Assembly: GCF_001429295.1 (NCBI RefSeq)
Contig: NZ_LMJL01000004.1
Coordinates: 19,366-58,534, forward strand
Source of the DNA: Flavobacterium sp. Root935
GTDB lineage: Bacteria; Bacteroidota; Bacteroidia; Flavobacteriales; Flavobacteriaceae
Length of the DNA: 39,169 nucleotides
Direction: 5' to 3'
Under the pieces are notes generated by a model. It ran no database searches and had not been told where the DNA came from. It was given only the letters and a program-made list of their open reading frames with translations. How positions within the stretch are numbered: the stretch's first letter is position 1; every line of letters starts with the position of its first letter. Made by a program: the position numbers and the translations under genes. Shown piece after piece: positions 25,849 through 34,586 of this stretch.

Positions 25849-25885
25849 AAAATCCTTAAATATTTTATTTAGGGATTTTTTTATT
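25849..25885 (+). terminator. Terminator of the Cof-type HAD gene
   Basis: AAAATCCTTAAATA (25849-25862) pairs with TATTTAGGGATTTT (25866-25879) with one wobble; a T-run follows. It lies 21 nt past the stop. Confidence 0.7.
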
Positions 25886-25928
25886 TCTGAATCTTAAAAT
25901 TTCATGGTGTAACTCTCTGAAATAATTT

Positions 25929-25936
25929 TAAATTTG
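25929..25936 (+). promoter_or_regulatory. -7 element for purC
   Basis: TAAATTTG followed by a predicted 25-nt leader to the purC ATG. The -33 region lacks an exact TTG (TGG or GTG at the right distance). Confidence 0.5.
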
Positions 25937-25964
25937 CATTCATAAAAAACAACACAACTAGATA

Positions 25965-26918
25965 ATGAGCAATACAATCACAACTACAAATTTTAATTTC
26001 CCAAATCAGAAATCAGTTTACCGCGGAAAAGTTAGAGAAGTTTATAATATCAACGACGAACTTTTGGTAATGGTAGCAACCGACAGACTTTCTGCTTTTG
26101 ATGTAGTTTTGCCTAAAGGAATTCCATACAAAGGACAAATCTTAAATCAGATTGCTACTAAATTTATGGAATTGACTCAAGATATTGTTCCTAATTGGTT
26201 AATTGCAACTCCAGATCCAAACGTTGCTGTTGGACATTTATGTGAGCCTTTTAAAGTAGAAATGGTAATTCGTGGTTACTTGTCTGGACACGCAGCTCGC
26301 GAATATGCAGCAGGAAGAAAACAAATCTGCGGTGTTACTATGGCTGAAGGCTTAAAAGAAAATGATAAATTTCCTGAGCCAATTATTACTCCAACTACAA
26401 AAGCAGATAATGGTTCTCATGATGAAGATATTTCTCGTGAAGCTATTTTGGCAAAAGGAATTGTTTCTGAAGAAGATTATTTGATTTTAGAAAAATATAC
26501 TCGTGCTCTCTTTCAAAGAGGAACTGAAATTGCAGCTTCTCGCGGATTAATTTTAGTGGATACAAAATACGAGTTCGGAAAAACTAAAGATGGTGTTATT
26601 GTTTTAATTGATGAAATTCATACACCAGATTCTTCTCGTTATTTCTATGCTGACGGATATGCCGAAAGACAAGAAAAAGGGGAGGAGCAAAAACAACTTT
26701 CTAAAGAATTTGTTCGCCGCTGGTTGATCGAAAATGGTTTTCAAGGGCAGGAAGGACAGCAGATTCCAGATATGTCTGATGAATATATTGAATCTGTTTC
26801 TGAAAGATATATTGAATTATACGAGAATATCTTAGGAGAAAAATTCGTAAAAGCTGATATCGATAATATTGATCAGCGTATTAATAAAAACGTATTAGAA
26901 TACCTATCTTCTAAATAA
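25965..26918 (+). CDS. purC: Phosphoribosylaminoimidazole-succinocarboxamide synthase
   Basis: 317 aa SAICAR synthetase: CAIR plus aspartate plus ATP gives SAICAR, a step of purine synthesis. Visible family landmarks: [10 protein letters not shown] near the N-terminus, [36 protein letters not shown], and [14 protein letters not shown]. The length is that of the longer form (about 300 aa) common in Bacteroidota and fungi. It is a single gene flanked by a -7 element and a terminator. No PurR box or riboswitch was seen. Confidence 0.95.
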   Translation: MSNTITTTNFNFPNQKSVYRGKVREVYNINDELLVMVATDRLSAFDVVLPKGIPYKGQILNQIATKFMELTQDIVPNWLIATPDPNVAVGHLCEPFKVEMVIRGYLSGHAAREYAAGRKQICGVTMAEGLKENDKFPEPIITPTTKADNGSHDEDISREAILAKGIVSEEDYLILEKYTRALFQRGTEIAASRGLILVDTKYEFGKTKDGVIVLIDEIHTPDSSRYFYADGYAERQEKGEEQKQLSKEFVRRWLIENGFQGQEGQQIPDMSDEYIESVSERYIELYENILGEKFVKADIDNIDQRINKNVLEYLSSK

Positions 26919-26964
26919 TAATTTCTGGTTTAAACTAACTATTTAAACCGTAAAGTAAAAAGAG

Positions 26965-27005
26965 TGCCCTGCTATTTGTATATCTTACAGCAGGGCATTT
27001 TCTTT
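26965..27005 (+). terminator. Terminator of purC
   Basis: TGCCCTGCT (26965-26973) pairs with AGCAGGGCA (26989-26997), 15-nt loop, followed by TTTTCTTTT. Confidence 0.75.
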
Positions 27006-27062
27006 TGTGAAGATTGATTTGAAATAGCAAATTCAAATTAAAAATATAATGTTAATTATGCA

Positions 27063-27095
27063 AAAAGCGCATTTCAGTTTTTCTGATTGCGCTTT
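27063..27095 (+). terminator. Second hairpin downstream of purC
   Basis: AAAGCGCA (27064-27071) pairs with TGCGCTTT (27088-27095), with TCAG/CTGA pairing continuing inside and a short T loop. It is followed by CTTGTTTT. It may be a back-up terminator that insulates the ankyrin gene. Confidence 0.5.
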
Positions 27096-27135
27096 CTTGT
27101 TTTAAGAGTTTTTAATTTTTTTTTCATTTTGATGC

Positions 27136-27161
27136 AACGTTTTGCCTATAAGATGCGTCTA
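27136..27161 (+). promoter_or_regulatory. ECF-sigma-type promoter of the first ankyrin gene
   Basis: The -35-like GCAACGTTTT (AAC at 27136-27138) and -10-like GCGTCTAA (CGTC at 27156-27159) are 17 nt apart, the arrangement typical of ECF sigma factors (AAC ... CGTC). No TAnnTTTG element is present. It predicts about a 40-nt leader. No ECF sigma gene lies in this window, so the factor must act in trans. Confidence 0.5.
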
Positions 27162-27205
27162 ATTAGAAATCATCACAATCATTAATCATTTAACAAACAT
27201 CAATC

Positions 27206-27586
27206 ATGAAAAAGAAAGTAATCATTCTGGGAACGGCTTTGGCTGTATTTACAAATTTTGCAGCAGCTTCTAATCAAAAGCCGGCAATTAAAAATCAAAT
27301 TGAAATTTCAACTTACTTAGCATCACCTTTGCATGAAGCTATATGTCAGGGTAATCTTGAAAACGTTAAAAAAAGTATCGAATATGGTGCTGATGTTAAT
27401 AAAATTGTACGAAATATGACGCCTTTAATGCTGGCCGCTCGTTTTAATCATGTGGACATCATTAAAATTTTATTAGCCAATGGAGCCAAACCTTCAATCG
27501 AAAATGACCATGGCTTAAAAGCATTAGATTATGCCAAATATGCAAAATCAGATGAATCTGTAGCTATTTTAAAAGGGTTGAGATAA
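27206..27586 (+). CDS. Secreted ankyrin-repeat protein 1
   Basis: 126 aa. Signal peptide at residues 1-21 (KKKVIILGTALAVFTNFAAA), so exported to the periplasm. Then about two and a half ankyrin repeats: SPLHEAICQGNLENVKKSIE..GADVN, TPLMLAARFNHVDIIKILLANGA and a final GLKALDYAKYAKSDESVAIL. Ankyrin repeats mediate protein binding; no catalytic part is present. It is a paralogue of the protein at 28548, with the same length, similar leader DNA and the same repeat order. Control by an ECF-type promoter suggests an envelope or stress response (inference). Confidence 0.88.
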   Translation: MKKKVIILGTALAVFTNFAAASNQKPAIKNQIEISTYLASPLHEAICQGNLENVKKSIEYGADVNKIVRNMTPLMLAARFNHVDIIKILLANGAKPSIENDHGLKALDYAKYAKSDESVAILKGLR

Positions 27587-27593
27587 TACCATT

Positions 27594-27638
27594 AAAAAAA
27601 GAAAAGCATCATTGATAAAATGACGCTTTTCTTTTTTT
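27594..27638. terminator. Bidirectional terminator
   Basis: An 18-bp stem with one mismatch (27594-27611 with 27621-27638), A-tract on one side and T-tract on the other. It lies between the convergent ankyrin and SRPBCC genes. Confidence 0.8.
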
Positions 27639-27648
27639 AAAGTCTATT

Positions 27649-28191
27649 TTATTTTTCTTCCATTATATTTTTCAGATTTTCCAAACCTTTTTGTAAATCT
27701 TTTCCAATCATTTGGTCTAATCTAAGCATTGGAAGCATAATATTTGTTGGATACGGAATTTTACCATTTATTTCCCATTTTACTTTTGTCTGATTTCCAG
27801 AAAGAGGTTCTGTTGACATAAATCCAACTGCTGTATCTTCCATTGGTTTTTTAAAGCGAAGTGCAAAATCTATTTGTCTGTTTTCTTTTATTTTAGTTAT
27901 TTCTTGTTCACCAACTCCAACTTCTTTTACATTACTTTCCCAAGAAGAAATAGAACCTACAGTTCCATCGGTACCTTTGTAACTCACTTTCATTTTCGGA
28001 TCAATATTGGCCCAAACACTAAATTCATTCTGATTTCTTAATGATTTTACATATTTAAAAACGCTGTCAACTGGTTTATTAATTGTAATTTCTCTTTCAA
28101 CCATATATTCTTTTGGCATAAAATAAGCCACTATTAATACTAATGAAATAATTAAAATTAAAACGACGAGTATTCTTTTTATAATAATCAT
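27649..28191 (-). CDS. SRPBCC-family protein with N-terminal membrane anchor
   Basis: 180 aa. A single hydrophobic helix (residues 3-24) is followed by a START/polyketide-cyclase-like (SRPBCC) domain: REITINKPVDSVFKYVKSLRN, then WESN, RFKKPMEDTAVGFMSTE and a long C-terminal helix (MIGKDLQKGLENLKNIM). The fold binds hydrophobic ligands; ligand unknown. It is inserted, in the opposite direction, between the two ankyrin paralogues. No promoter was recognised. Confidence 0.82.
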   Translation of the reverse strand: MIIIKRILVVLILIISLVLIVAYFMPKEYMVEREITINKPVDSVFKYVKSLRNQNEFSVWANIDPKMKVSYKGTDGTVGSISSWESNVKEVGVGEQEITKIKENRQIDFALRFKKPMEDTAVGFMSTEPLSGNQTKVKWEINGKIPYPTNIMLPMLRLDQMIGKDLQKGLENLKNIMEEK

Positions 28192-28347
28192 AGCTATTGA
28201 TTTATTGGTTATTATTTTAAGTAAAATGCTATAAATCTAATGGTTTATAGTTTGAATAGAATAGTAAAATTAAAAAATAAAGATTTCGATATACGCTGAT
28301 GGACAGAATTTTGAAAAATAAAAAAAAAGTTTTTTCGAATTTATTGT
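28192..28347. other. AT-rich intergenic DNA, first part of a 355-nt gap
   Basis: No gene, stem-loop or consensus promoter was recognised in this first part of the gap between the SRPBCC gene and the second ankyrin gene. Confidence 0.3.
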
Positions 28348-28372
28348 AACATTTTTCATTTTTTGTAGTCTA
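28348..28372 (+). promoter_or_regulatory. Weak ECF-like promoter upstream of the second ankyrin gene
   Basis: GTAACATTTTT, 17 nt from AAC to GTCTAT (28368-28373), resembles the element before the first ankyrin gene but lacks the CG of CGTC and would leave a leader of about 170 nt. TAAAACCAT/ATGGTTTTA inverted arms lie just downstream (about 28379-28428). Speculative. Confidence 0.25.
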
Positions 28373-28547
28373 TTATAGTAAAACCATGAATTTGGTAACA
28401 TTCAAGTCTTTTAATTATGGTTTTATTAAGTTACTGTTAACAATTGGTTAAAACATGGTACTTTGTAATGCATAATACGATAAAAATAGTTACTTTTACA
28501 TGGAAATTAAAAATCATCATCAATCATTTTAACAACAATCAATCATT

Positions 28548-28928
28548 ATGAAAAAATCAGTTATTTATTTAGGACTAGCCTTGGTAACATTTGGAAATGT
28601 AGCAATGGCTTCAAGTGGAGTTTCAACAATTAAAAATCCAATTGAGCGTACAGGTTATACAGCAAACCCATTAAATATTGCAATTAGTAAAGGAGATTTG
28701 CAAACCGTTAAAAAGTTTATTGAATACGGTGCAGATGTTAATCAAATCTCTGAAGATTTTACACCTTTAATGATCGCTGCTCGTTATAACAAGCATGAAA
28801 TTGTTAAAATTTTATTGGAAAATGGAGCTCGTCCAAATTTGAAAAATGAAAAAGGATACACTGCATTAAAATATGCAGAATTATCAAATGCTACAGAATC
28901 GATTGCGATTTTGAAAGAATTGAGATAA
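28548..28928 (+). CDS. Secreted ankyrin-repeat protein 2
   Basis: 126 aa, the same length as the paralogue at 27206. Signal peptide 1-21 (KKSVIYLGLALVTFGNVAMA), then ankyrin repeats: NPLNIAISKGDLQTVKKFIEYGADVN, TPLMIAARYNKHEIVKILLENGA and a GYTALKYAELSNATESIAIL end. The DNA before both start codons shares ATCATCA/CAATCATT/AACAA/ATCAATCAT elements, so the duplication included the leader. Periplasmic protein-binding role by family; partner unknown. It ends in a clear terminator. Confidence 0.88.
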   Translation: MKKSVIYLGLALVTFGNVAMASSGVSTIKNPIERTGYTANPLNIAISKGDLQTVKKFIEYGADVNQISEDFTPLMIAARYNKHEIVKILLENGARPNLKNEKGYTALKYAELSNATESIAILKELR

Positions 28929-28954
28929 CAGTTTAAAAGTTTTGAGTTAGTATT

Positions 28955-28987
28955 AAAAAGACCTTTCTGAGCAAAAGGTCTTTTTTT
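28955..28987 (+). terminator. Terminator of the second ankyrin gene
   Basis: AAAAAGACCTT (28955-28965) pairs with AAGGTCTTTTT (28975-28985), 9-nt loop, followed by more T. Confidence 0.8.
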
Positions 28988-29019
28988 ATGCTTTATTTTC
29001 TTGTACAATTTATAAACAG

Positions 29020-29056
29020 AAAAGCACCATTACAAAGAATGATGCTTTCCTTTTTT
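29020..29056. terminator. Hairpin downstream of the efflux pump gene
   Basis: AAAGCACCATT (29021-29031 region) pairs with AATGATGCTTT (29039-29048 region) with one mismatch; TTTTTT follows on the plus strand. It lies about 50 nt past the pump stop and may terminate transcripts from one or both sides. Confidence 0.5.
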
Positions 29057-29096
29057 AAATCCAACAAATTGATTTAAACTAAAACTATTAAAATTA

Positions 29097-32000
29097 TTAT
29101 TCAATTGGTACATGTTTTTTTCTGTTGAATACCCAGAATAAAATTGGAAATACCAATAAAGTTAAAACTGTGGCTGTTATAAGTCCTCCGATAATTACAA
29201 TTGCAAGTGGTTTTTGCGATTCTGATCCAATTCCTGTAGAAATTGCAGCAGGCATTAATCCAATTGAAGCCATTAATGCTGTCATTACAACCGCTCTTGT
29301 TCTGGCTTTTACTCCCATAAAGATGGATTCTTCGAGCGTGAATTTGGCCTTTAAATTATGATGGAATTCAGATATCAAAATAACTCCATTTTGAATACAA
29401 ATACCTAACAGGGCAATAAAACCAACCCCGGCAGAAATTCCGAAATTCATTCCTGTAATATGCAGTGCAATAATTCCACCAATTATAGCAAACGGAACAT
29501 TGGCTAAAACAAGAAGAGAATCTTTAAAGTTTCCGAACAATATAAACAGCAATACAAAAATTCCAATTAAACTAATAGGCACAACTTGAGCCAAACGCGC
29601 ACTGGCACGAACCTGATTTTCAAATTCTCCAGTCCATCCAGTTGTGTAACCTGCAGGTAATTTTAATTTATTAACCTTTGCCTGTGCTTCTGCAATTGTA
29701 CTTCCTAAATCACGATCACGAACAGAGAATTTAACACCAATAAAACGTTTCGTATTATCTCTATAAATAAATGCTGGACCGGTAATGGTTTTAATATCGC
29801 AGATTTCCTTCAAGGGAATTTTGATGCCGCTTATGGTTGGAACTTTAATTTCTTCCAAATCTTTTTCATCTTTTCTGTATTCTTTAGAAAAACGAACACG
29901 AACATCAAATTTCTTTTCATCCTCGTATTTTTCAGTAGCAGTTTTTCCTCCAAAAGCTAATTCTAATACCGCTTGAGCATCACTTAAGGTTACTCCGTAA
30001 GCTGCCATTTTTTCACGATCTAAGATTACGCTTATTTCCGGCTGTCCCACATTTCTTAAAATTCCTGCATCTTTTATACCTGGAATATCTTTAATTTGAG
30101 CGAGGACTTCATTGGCAAGCTGATCTAATTTATTTAAATCATCACCATAAATTTTAACCGCATTTGAAGCTTTAAATCCAGCTACAGATTCTGCAACGTT
30201 ATCAATTACGGGTTGGGAATAATTATAAGTAATTCCTTGGTGGACTTTTAATTTATTATCCATTTCATTAATCAGCTCATCCATAGAAATTTTTCTTGTC
30301 CATTCTGCTTTTGGTTTTAAATCAACTTGAAGCTGGATAAATCCAAAACCATTTGGGTCGGTTCCATCATTGCTTCGCCCAGTTTGCGATAAAACATTTT
30401 TAACTTCTGGAAAACTTTCTAGGTCTTTTCTAATTATTGCTGCTGTTTTAACACTTTCTGGCAATGAAGTACTCATTGGTAATTCAGCAGTAACCCATAA
30501 TGCACCTTCATTTAACTGCGGCAAAAATTCCGTACCTAAAAATCCTGCAGAAAAGAAAACTGCAGCTAATAATCCAATAGAAGCAATTAATGTTTTTGCT
30601 TTATGTTTAAATGTCCAAGCAAAACCTTTAGAAACAATTCTGTCCCAAAAATTCACAAACGGATTATGTTTCTCTTTTACATTTTTATTCAATAAAATAT
30701 GAGAAAGAACAGGAACTAAAGTTAAAGTGAAAATAAGTGCCCCCAATAATGCAAAACCTAAAGTAAAGGCTAGGGGAGAGAACATTTTTCCTTCTACTTT
30801 CTGGAATGAGAAAATTGGAAGTAAAGCTGTAATAATAATCAATTTAGAAAAGAAAATAGCCTTACCCATTTCTGTTCCTGTTTTTTTAATTAAGCTTCCT
30901 TTTGCAATTTTATTAAATTTTTCCATTCCCAATTGATGCGCTCGATGATCTAAAACCACAAACAAACCTTCGACCATTACGACGGCACCATCAATAATAA
31001 TTCCGAAATCGACTGCACCTAAACTCAATAAGTTGGCGCTCATTCCCATCATTTTTAGACATAAAAACGCAAATAATAACGAAAGCGGAATAACAATAGA
31101 AACTGTAAAAGTAGTTCGCCAGTCGGCCATAAAAAGAAATACAACACAGGTAACCAGGATAATACCTTCAAATAAATTGTGCATTACCGTTTCGGTAGTG
31201 AAATTCATTAAATTATCTCTATCGTAGAAAGTCTCTATTTTAATGTCTTTTGGAAGAACATTGTCATTCAAATCTTTGATTTTTGCTTTTATTAAGGCAA
31301 GCGTTTCCTGCGGATTTTCTCCTTTTCGCATTACAACGATTCCTTCAACCGCATCGTCATTATTTCCAAGACCAGTTTGTCCAACCCTTGGCATAGAACT
31401 TTCGTAAACATCAGCTAGATTTTTAACCAAAATTGGGTTTCCACCAGCATCATCAACAATAATATTACCAATATCAGCTTTAGATTTTAATAAACCAACA
31501 CCTCGAACGACAAAAGCTTGTCCATTTTTTTCAATTACGTCACCACCAACATTTAAATTTCCTGCATTTACAGCATTGTAAACTTGTAATGGAGTAATAT
31601 TATATTTGGCAAGTTTAATAGGATCTACACCAACTTCGTAAGTTTTAGTCTGCCCTCCAAAAACATTTAAATCTGCAACACCAGGAAGAGAGCGAAGCTG
31701 TTTATCTATTACCCAGTTTTGATAAGTCAATAACTCCCTGCTGTCTCTACTGTTACTTTTTACAATATATCTGAAAATTTCACCAGTTGGGCCGTATGGC
31801 GGCTGAACATCTGGTTCTACATCATCAGGAAGAGAAACGTTTTTAAGTAAATTATTTACTTGGAAACGGGCAAAAGTATCGTCGACTCCATCATCGAAAA
31901 TGATTTTAATAACAGATAATCCGAACATAGTAATGCTGCGAACACTCGTTTTTTTCTGAACTGAGTTCATTGAGATTTCGATAGGAGAGGTAACAAAACG

Positions 32001-32195
32001 TTCTACTTCTTCAGCACTTTTCCCATTCCATTGTGTAATTATAATAATCTGTGTATTGGTAACGTCTGGAAAAGCATCAATAGGCATATTTTTGAATGAA
32101 ATAAAACCTGCCACAGCCAATAATCCAACCCAAAAGAAGGTAAATGCTTTATTCTTTAATGAAAAAGCAATAATATTTTTAATGAATTTGTTCAT
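29097..32195 (-). CDS. CzcA/CusA-family heavy-metal efflux RND pump
   Basis: 1032 aa inner-membrane RND transporter with 12 helices and two large periplasmic loops (about 40-335 and 560-855). The helix-4 motif DFGIIIDGAVVMVE (Asp396, Asp402, Glu409) is the signature of the heavy-metal (HME) RND class. Together with the adaptor and TolC-type channel it would pump metal ions (Zn, Co, Cd, Ni or Cu/Ag) out across both membranes. The motif fits the Czc-type divalent-cation pumps and does not by itself exclude CusA-type monovalent pumps. It is the last gene of the efflux operon; the gap to the adaptor gene is 3 nt. Confidence 0.92.
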   Translation of the reverse strand: MNKFIKNIIAFSLKNKAFTFFWVGLLAVAGFISFKNMPIDAFPDVTNTQIIIITQWNGKSAEEVERFVTSPIEISMNSVQKKTSVRSITMFGLSVIKIIFDDGVDDTFARFQVNNLLKNVSLPDDVEPDVQPPYGPTGEIFRYIVKSNSRDSRELLTYQNWVIDKQLRSLPGVADLNVFGGQTKTYEVGVDPIKLAKYNITPLQVYNAVNAGNLNVGGDVIEKNGQAFVVRGVGLLKSKADIGNIIVDDAGGNPILVKNLADVYESSMPRVGQTGLGNNDDAVEGIVVMRKGENPQETLALIKAKIKDLNDNVLPKDIKIETFYDRDNLMNFTTETVMHNLFEGIILVTCVVFLFMADWRTTFTVSIVIPLSLLFAFLCLKMMGMSANLLSLGAVDFGIIIDGAVVMVEGLFVVLDHRAHQLGMEKFNKIAKGSLIKKTGTEMGKAIFFSKLIIITALLPIFSFQKVEGKMFSPLAFTLGFALLGALIFTLTLVPVLSHILLNKNVKEKHNPFVNFWDRIVSKGFAWTFKHKAKTLIASIGLLAAVFFSAGFLGTEFLPQLNEGALWVTAELPMSTSLPESVKTAAIIRKDLESFPEVKNVLSQTGRSNDGTDPNGFGFIQLQVDLKPKAEWTRKISMDELINEMDNKLKVHQGITYNYSQPVIDNVAESVAGFKASNAVKIYGDDLNKLDQLANEVLAQIKDIPGIKDAGILRNVGQPEISVILDREKMAAYGVTLSDAQAVLELAFGGKTATEKYEDEKKFDVRVRFSKEYRKDEKDLEEIKVPTISGIKIPLKEICDIKTITGPAFIYRDNTKRFIGVKFSVRDRDLGSTIAEAQAKVNKLKLPAGYTTGWTGEFENQVRASARLAQVVPISLIGIFVLLFILFGNFKDSLLVLANVPFAIIGGIIALHITGMNFGISAGVGFIALLGICIQNGVILISEFHHNLKAKFTLEESIFMGVKARTRAVVMTALMASIGLMPAAISTGIGSESQKPLAIVIIGGLITATVLTLLVFPILFWVFNRKKHVPIE

Positions 32196-32198
32196 GTT

Positions 32199-33284
32199 TT
32201 AATTATTTAAAGCACCATAAATAAACAGCTGATTGTTTGTGATTACCTTTTCGTTTTCTTTTAAACCACTTGAGATATAAGTAATATCGCCAACAACTCT
32301 ATATACTTCTACTTGTCTAGTTTCTATATTATTACGGTCTTTAAATACCACAACAAAGTTTTTACTTTTATCAAATACAATAGCTTTACTAGGTACGGCT
32401 ATCATAGATTGATTTTCGCTAAAAGACAATTTTATATTTGCATTCATATCCGGTTTAAGCAGGTAATCCGTATTTTTCAATTTGATTCTTGCCTGCATCG
32501 CTTTAGTTTCGGGATCAATTACGTTGTAGATTTTGTCAACTTTTCCGTAAAATGTTTTATCTGGATAACTCAATGTAGTAACCGCGGCACTTGTTCCCAG
32601 TTTTACTTTATTAATATCAATTTCGTTGATGTTGGCCATTGCCCAAACTTCACTGATTTCTGCTATATCAAAAATGTTTTCAGAGCGGTCATTACGTAAA
32701 AGCATGTCTTGATTAATACTTTTTTGAATAATAAAACCACTGATTGGCGCTGTTACTTCGTAAATTGATCCTGGCTTGATATTATAAATTTTGTAGGTTT
32801 CCTGAACCTTGCTCAATTGCGACTGCGCTTTATTTACTTCAGATTTAGCTTGAAGCACATCACTTTCAGAGTTTAATTTACCATCGAATAATTCTTGGGC
32901 AACTTTTAAGTTGTTTTTAGCAACAAGCAAATCACTTTTAGCATCTATCGACTGCTTTTCAAAATCTGCTACATCGGTACTTTTTATAGTTGCAAGGACT
33001 TGCCCTTTCTTTACATAATCTCCAAGTTCAACGTTTACTTTCATTACATTTCCTCCAACTAACGGATAAACATCGATCATTTTATTGTTGTCAGCGGTAA
33101 TTTTTCCATAAAAACTAAGTTCATTTTTTAACGGCTGAGTTTCCGCAGCAGCAGTTGTAGTAGTTTTTAGCATATCGTTACTTAAAACAAAAGAGGTATT
33201 TGTTTCAGGATTTTCTACTTCTTTTTTGCAGCTTGCCAGAGATAGACTTACTATTGCGATTCCTATGAATAATGTGTGTTTCAT
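32199..33284 (-). CDS. RND efflux periplasmic adaptor (membrane fusion) lipoprotein
   Basis: 361 aa. The signal peptide ends in a lipobox LASC (Cys19), followed by KK, so it is a membrane-anchored lipoprotein. It then shows the barrel-sandwich segment (VKVNVELGDYVKKGQVLATI), a helical hairpin with repeats of A/Q/K/S (about 105-160), the second lipoyl half (YEVTAPISGFI) and a beta-barrel (LKPDMNANIKLSF). It bridges the RND pump and the outer-membrane channel. It lies 12 nt after the TolC-type gene and 3 nt before the pump gene. No His-rich metal-binding N-terminus is present. Confidence 0.9.
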   Translation of the reverse strand: MKHTLFIGIAIVSLSLASCKKEVENPETNTSFVLSNDMLKTTTTAAAETQPLKNELSFYGKITADNNKMIDVYPLVGGNVMKVNVELGDYVKKGQVLATIKSTDVADFEKQSIDAKSDLLVAKNNLKVAQELFDGKLNSESDVLQAKSEVNKAQSQLSKVQETYKIYNIKPGSIYEVTAPISGFIIQKSINQDMLLRNDRSENIFDIAEISEVWAMANINEIDINKVKLGTSAAVTTLSYPDKTFYGKVDKIYNVIDPETKAMQARIKLKNTDYLLKPDMNANIKLSFSENQSMIAVPSKAIVFDKSKNFVVVFKDRNNIETRQVEVYRVVGDITYISSGLKENEKVITNNQLFIYGALNN

Positions 33285-33296
33285 TTCTTTAATTTT

Positions 33297-34544
33297 TTAA
33301 AATAAATCTTTATTTACTGTACTGTTTAATTCTTCACCCGCCAACACTACTTTTTTCTTTAATTCATTTAATTGAATTATAGCTTGATTGTAGCTTTCCA
33401 TAAAATCGGTAAATTCTAAAAGACTTACGTTTCTTTTCTGAAAGTTGGTCAGCATTCCGTTGTAAACAGCTTCAAAATCTGAATTTACAGTTGGTTTAAT
33501 AACAGCATAATTTTGTCTCGATTCATCCCATTTAGTCCAAGCCGAAGTAATCTCTGTTTGCAGCTGCAATTCGAAGTTTTGTTTTTCAATTTTAGATTGT
33601 TCCAGAATAGTTTGAGCATATTTAATATTTCCTTTATTTTTATTCCAAAGCGGTAAAGGAATTCCAACTGTTAAGTTAGCTTCATTATTAAAGGCTCCAC
33701 TTCGCTGATCGTAATTTGCACCCAATGTAATATCCGGAACAGAAAGCGATTTTTGCCATTTGACATTCAATTCGTTAGCATCAATTTCTTTTTGTTTTGC
33801 TAAATAATCTGGTCGATTGGCAATTGCTTGGTCTTCGAAACCTTTTAGATCAAACGGAATTGTTTTCAAATATTTATCAGAATCATCTTTGCTTACAACT
33901 GGAATCACATTTTCAGTTTCATTGAGCAGCAGTTTTAAGTTTGCCTGTTCTTCTATATTGTCATTAACGACTTCCATTCGTTCATTCTTAAAATTAAGAT
34001 AGAGCGATTGTAAACGCACAACATCTTTTAATGGAATATTTCCCTTTTGAGCCTGAACTGAGTACGAATTAATTAAGTTTTCAATATGTACAATTTGCTT
34101 ATCAGTATTTTCAAGATTCTTTGTGTTGTAATACACGGTGAAAAAACTTTTGCGAAGCTGTAATTTTAAGGTGCGGAGTAGATCGTTGAATTGAAGTTCT
34201 GCAAGCTTTTCATTTGCTTGCGCTAATCTTACTTCATTTCTTTTTTTTCCGCCAAGATAAATTAACTGTTCTACCGCAAAAACTTTCTGGCCATCTTTAC
34301 CAATGTCAAAATACTTATCGCGTTCTGGATTATAAGCATTCAATTCTGCAGAAAGTGTGGGGTTATCCCAAATACGGGCCTGAATGGTTAATGCTTTTGA
34401 GGCATCGATGTTGTATTGAGATGCCAGTAAAAAAAGATTCTTTTTTAAGAATTGGCTTTCGCAGTCTTGAAGTGTGACTGTTTTTTGAGCCATTACTATT
34501 TGATTGAGCAATACAAATAGTAAGAATGCATATAGTTTTTTCAT
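33297..34544 (-). CDS. TolC-family outer-membrane efflux channel
   Basis: 415 aa. Signal peptide (1-19: MKKLYAFLLFVLLNQIVMA), then two repeats of the TolC-type long-helix pattern (about 25-220 and 225-410), with VEQLIYLGGKKRNEVRLAQ and GIPLPLWNKNKGNIKYAQ segments typical of CzcC-like proteins. The start was set at ATG 34544 instead of 34568, because MKK opens a proper signal peptide and the longer form would overlap the -7 element. It is the first gene of the structural part of the efflux operon, 85 nt after the kinase stop. Confidence 0.9.
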   Translation of the reverse strand: MKKLYAFLLFVLLNQIVMAQKTVTLQDCESQFLKKNLFLLASQYNIDASKALTIQARIWDNPTLSAELNAYNPERDKYFDIGKDGQKVFAVEQLIYLGGKKRNEVRLAQANEKLAELQFNDLLRTLKLQLRKSFFTVYYNTKNLENTDKQIVHIENLINSYSVQAQKGNIPLKDVVRLQSLYLNFKNERMEVVNDNIEEQANLKLLLNETENVIPVVSKDDSDKYLKTIPFDLKGFEDQAIANRPDYLAKQKEIDANELNVKWQKSLSVPDITLGANYDQRSGAFNNEANLTVGIPLPLWNKNKGNIKYAQTILEQSKIEKQNFELQLQTEITSAWTKWDESRQNYAVIKPTVNSDFEAVYNGMLTNFQKRNVSLLEFTDFMESYNQAIIQLNELKKKVVLAGEELNSTVNKDLF

Positions 34545-34550
34545 TCGTAT

Positions 34551-34558
34551 CAAATTTA
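34551..34558 (-). promoter_or_regulatory. -7 element directly before the TolC-type gene
   Basis: TAAATTTG on the minus strand ends 6 nt before the ATG, predicting a nearly leaderless mRNA. No TTG fits the -33 position, which is common for activator-dependent promoters; candidate activator sites lie directly upstream (34587-34623). Confidence 0.5.
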
Positions 34559-34586
34559 TTTTATACAAATATGCTATCGGCTGACT

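Noticed and set aside
32313..32699. 128-aa plus-strand open frame
   Set aside because: It lies wholly antisense inside the adaptor gene, with low-complexity F/I/Y-rich product; a shadow frame.
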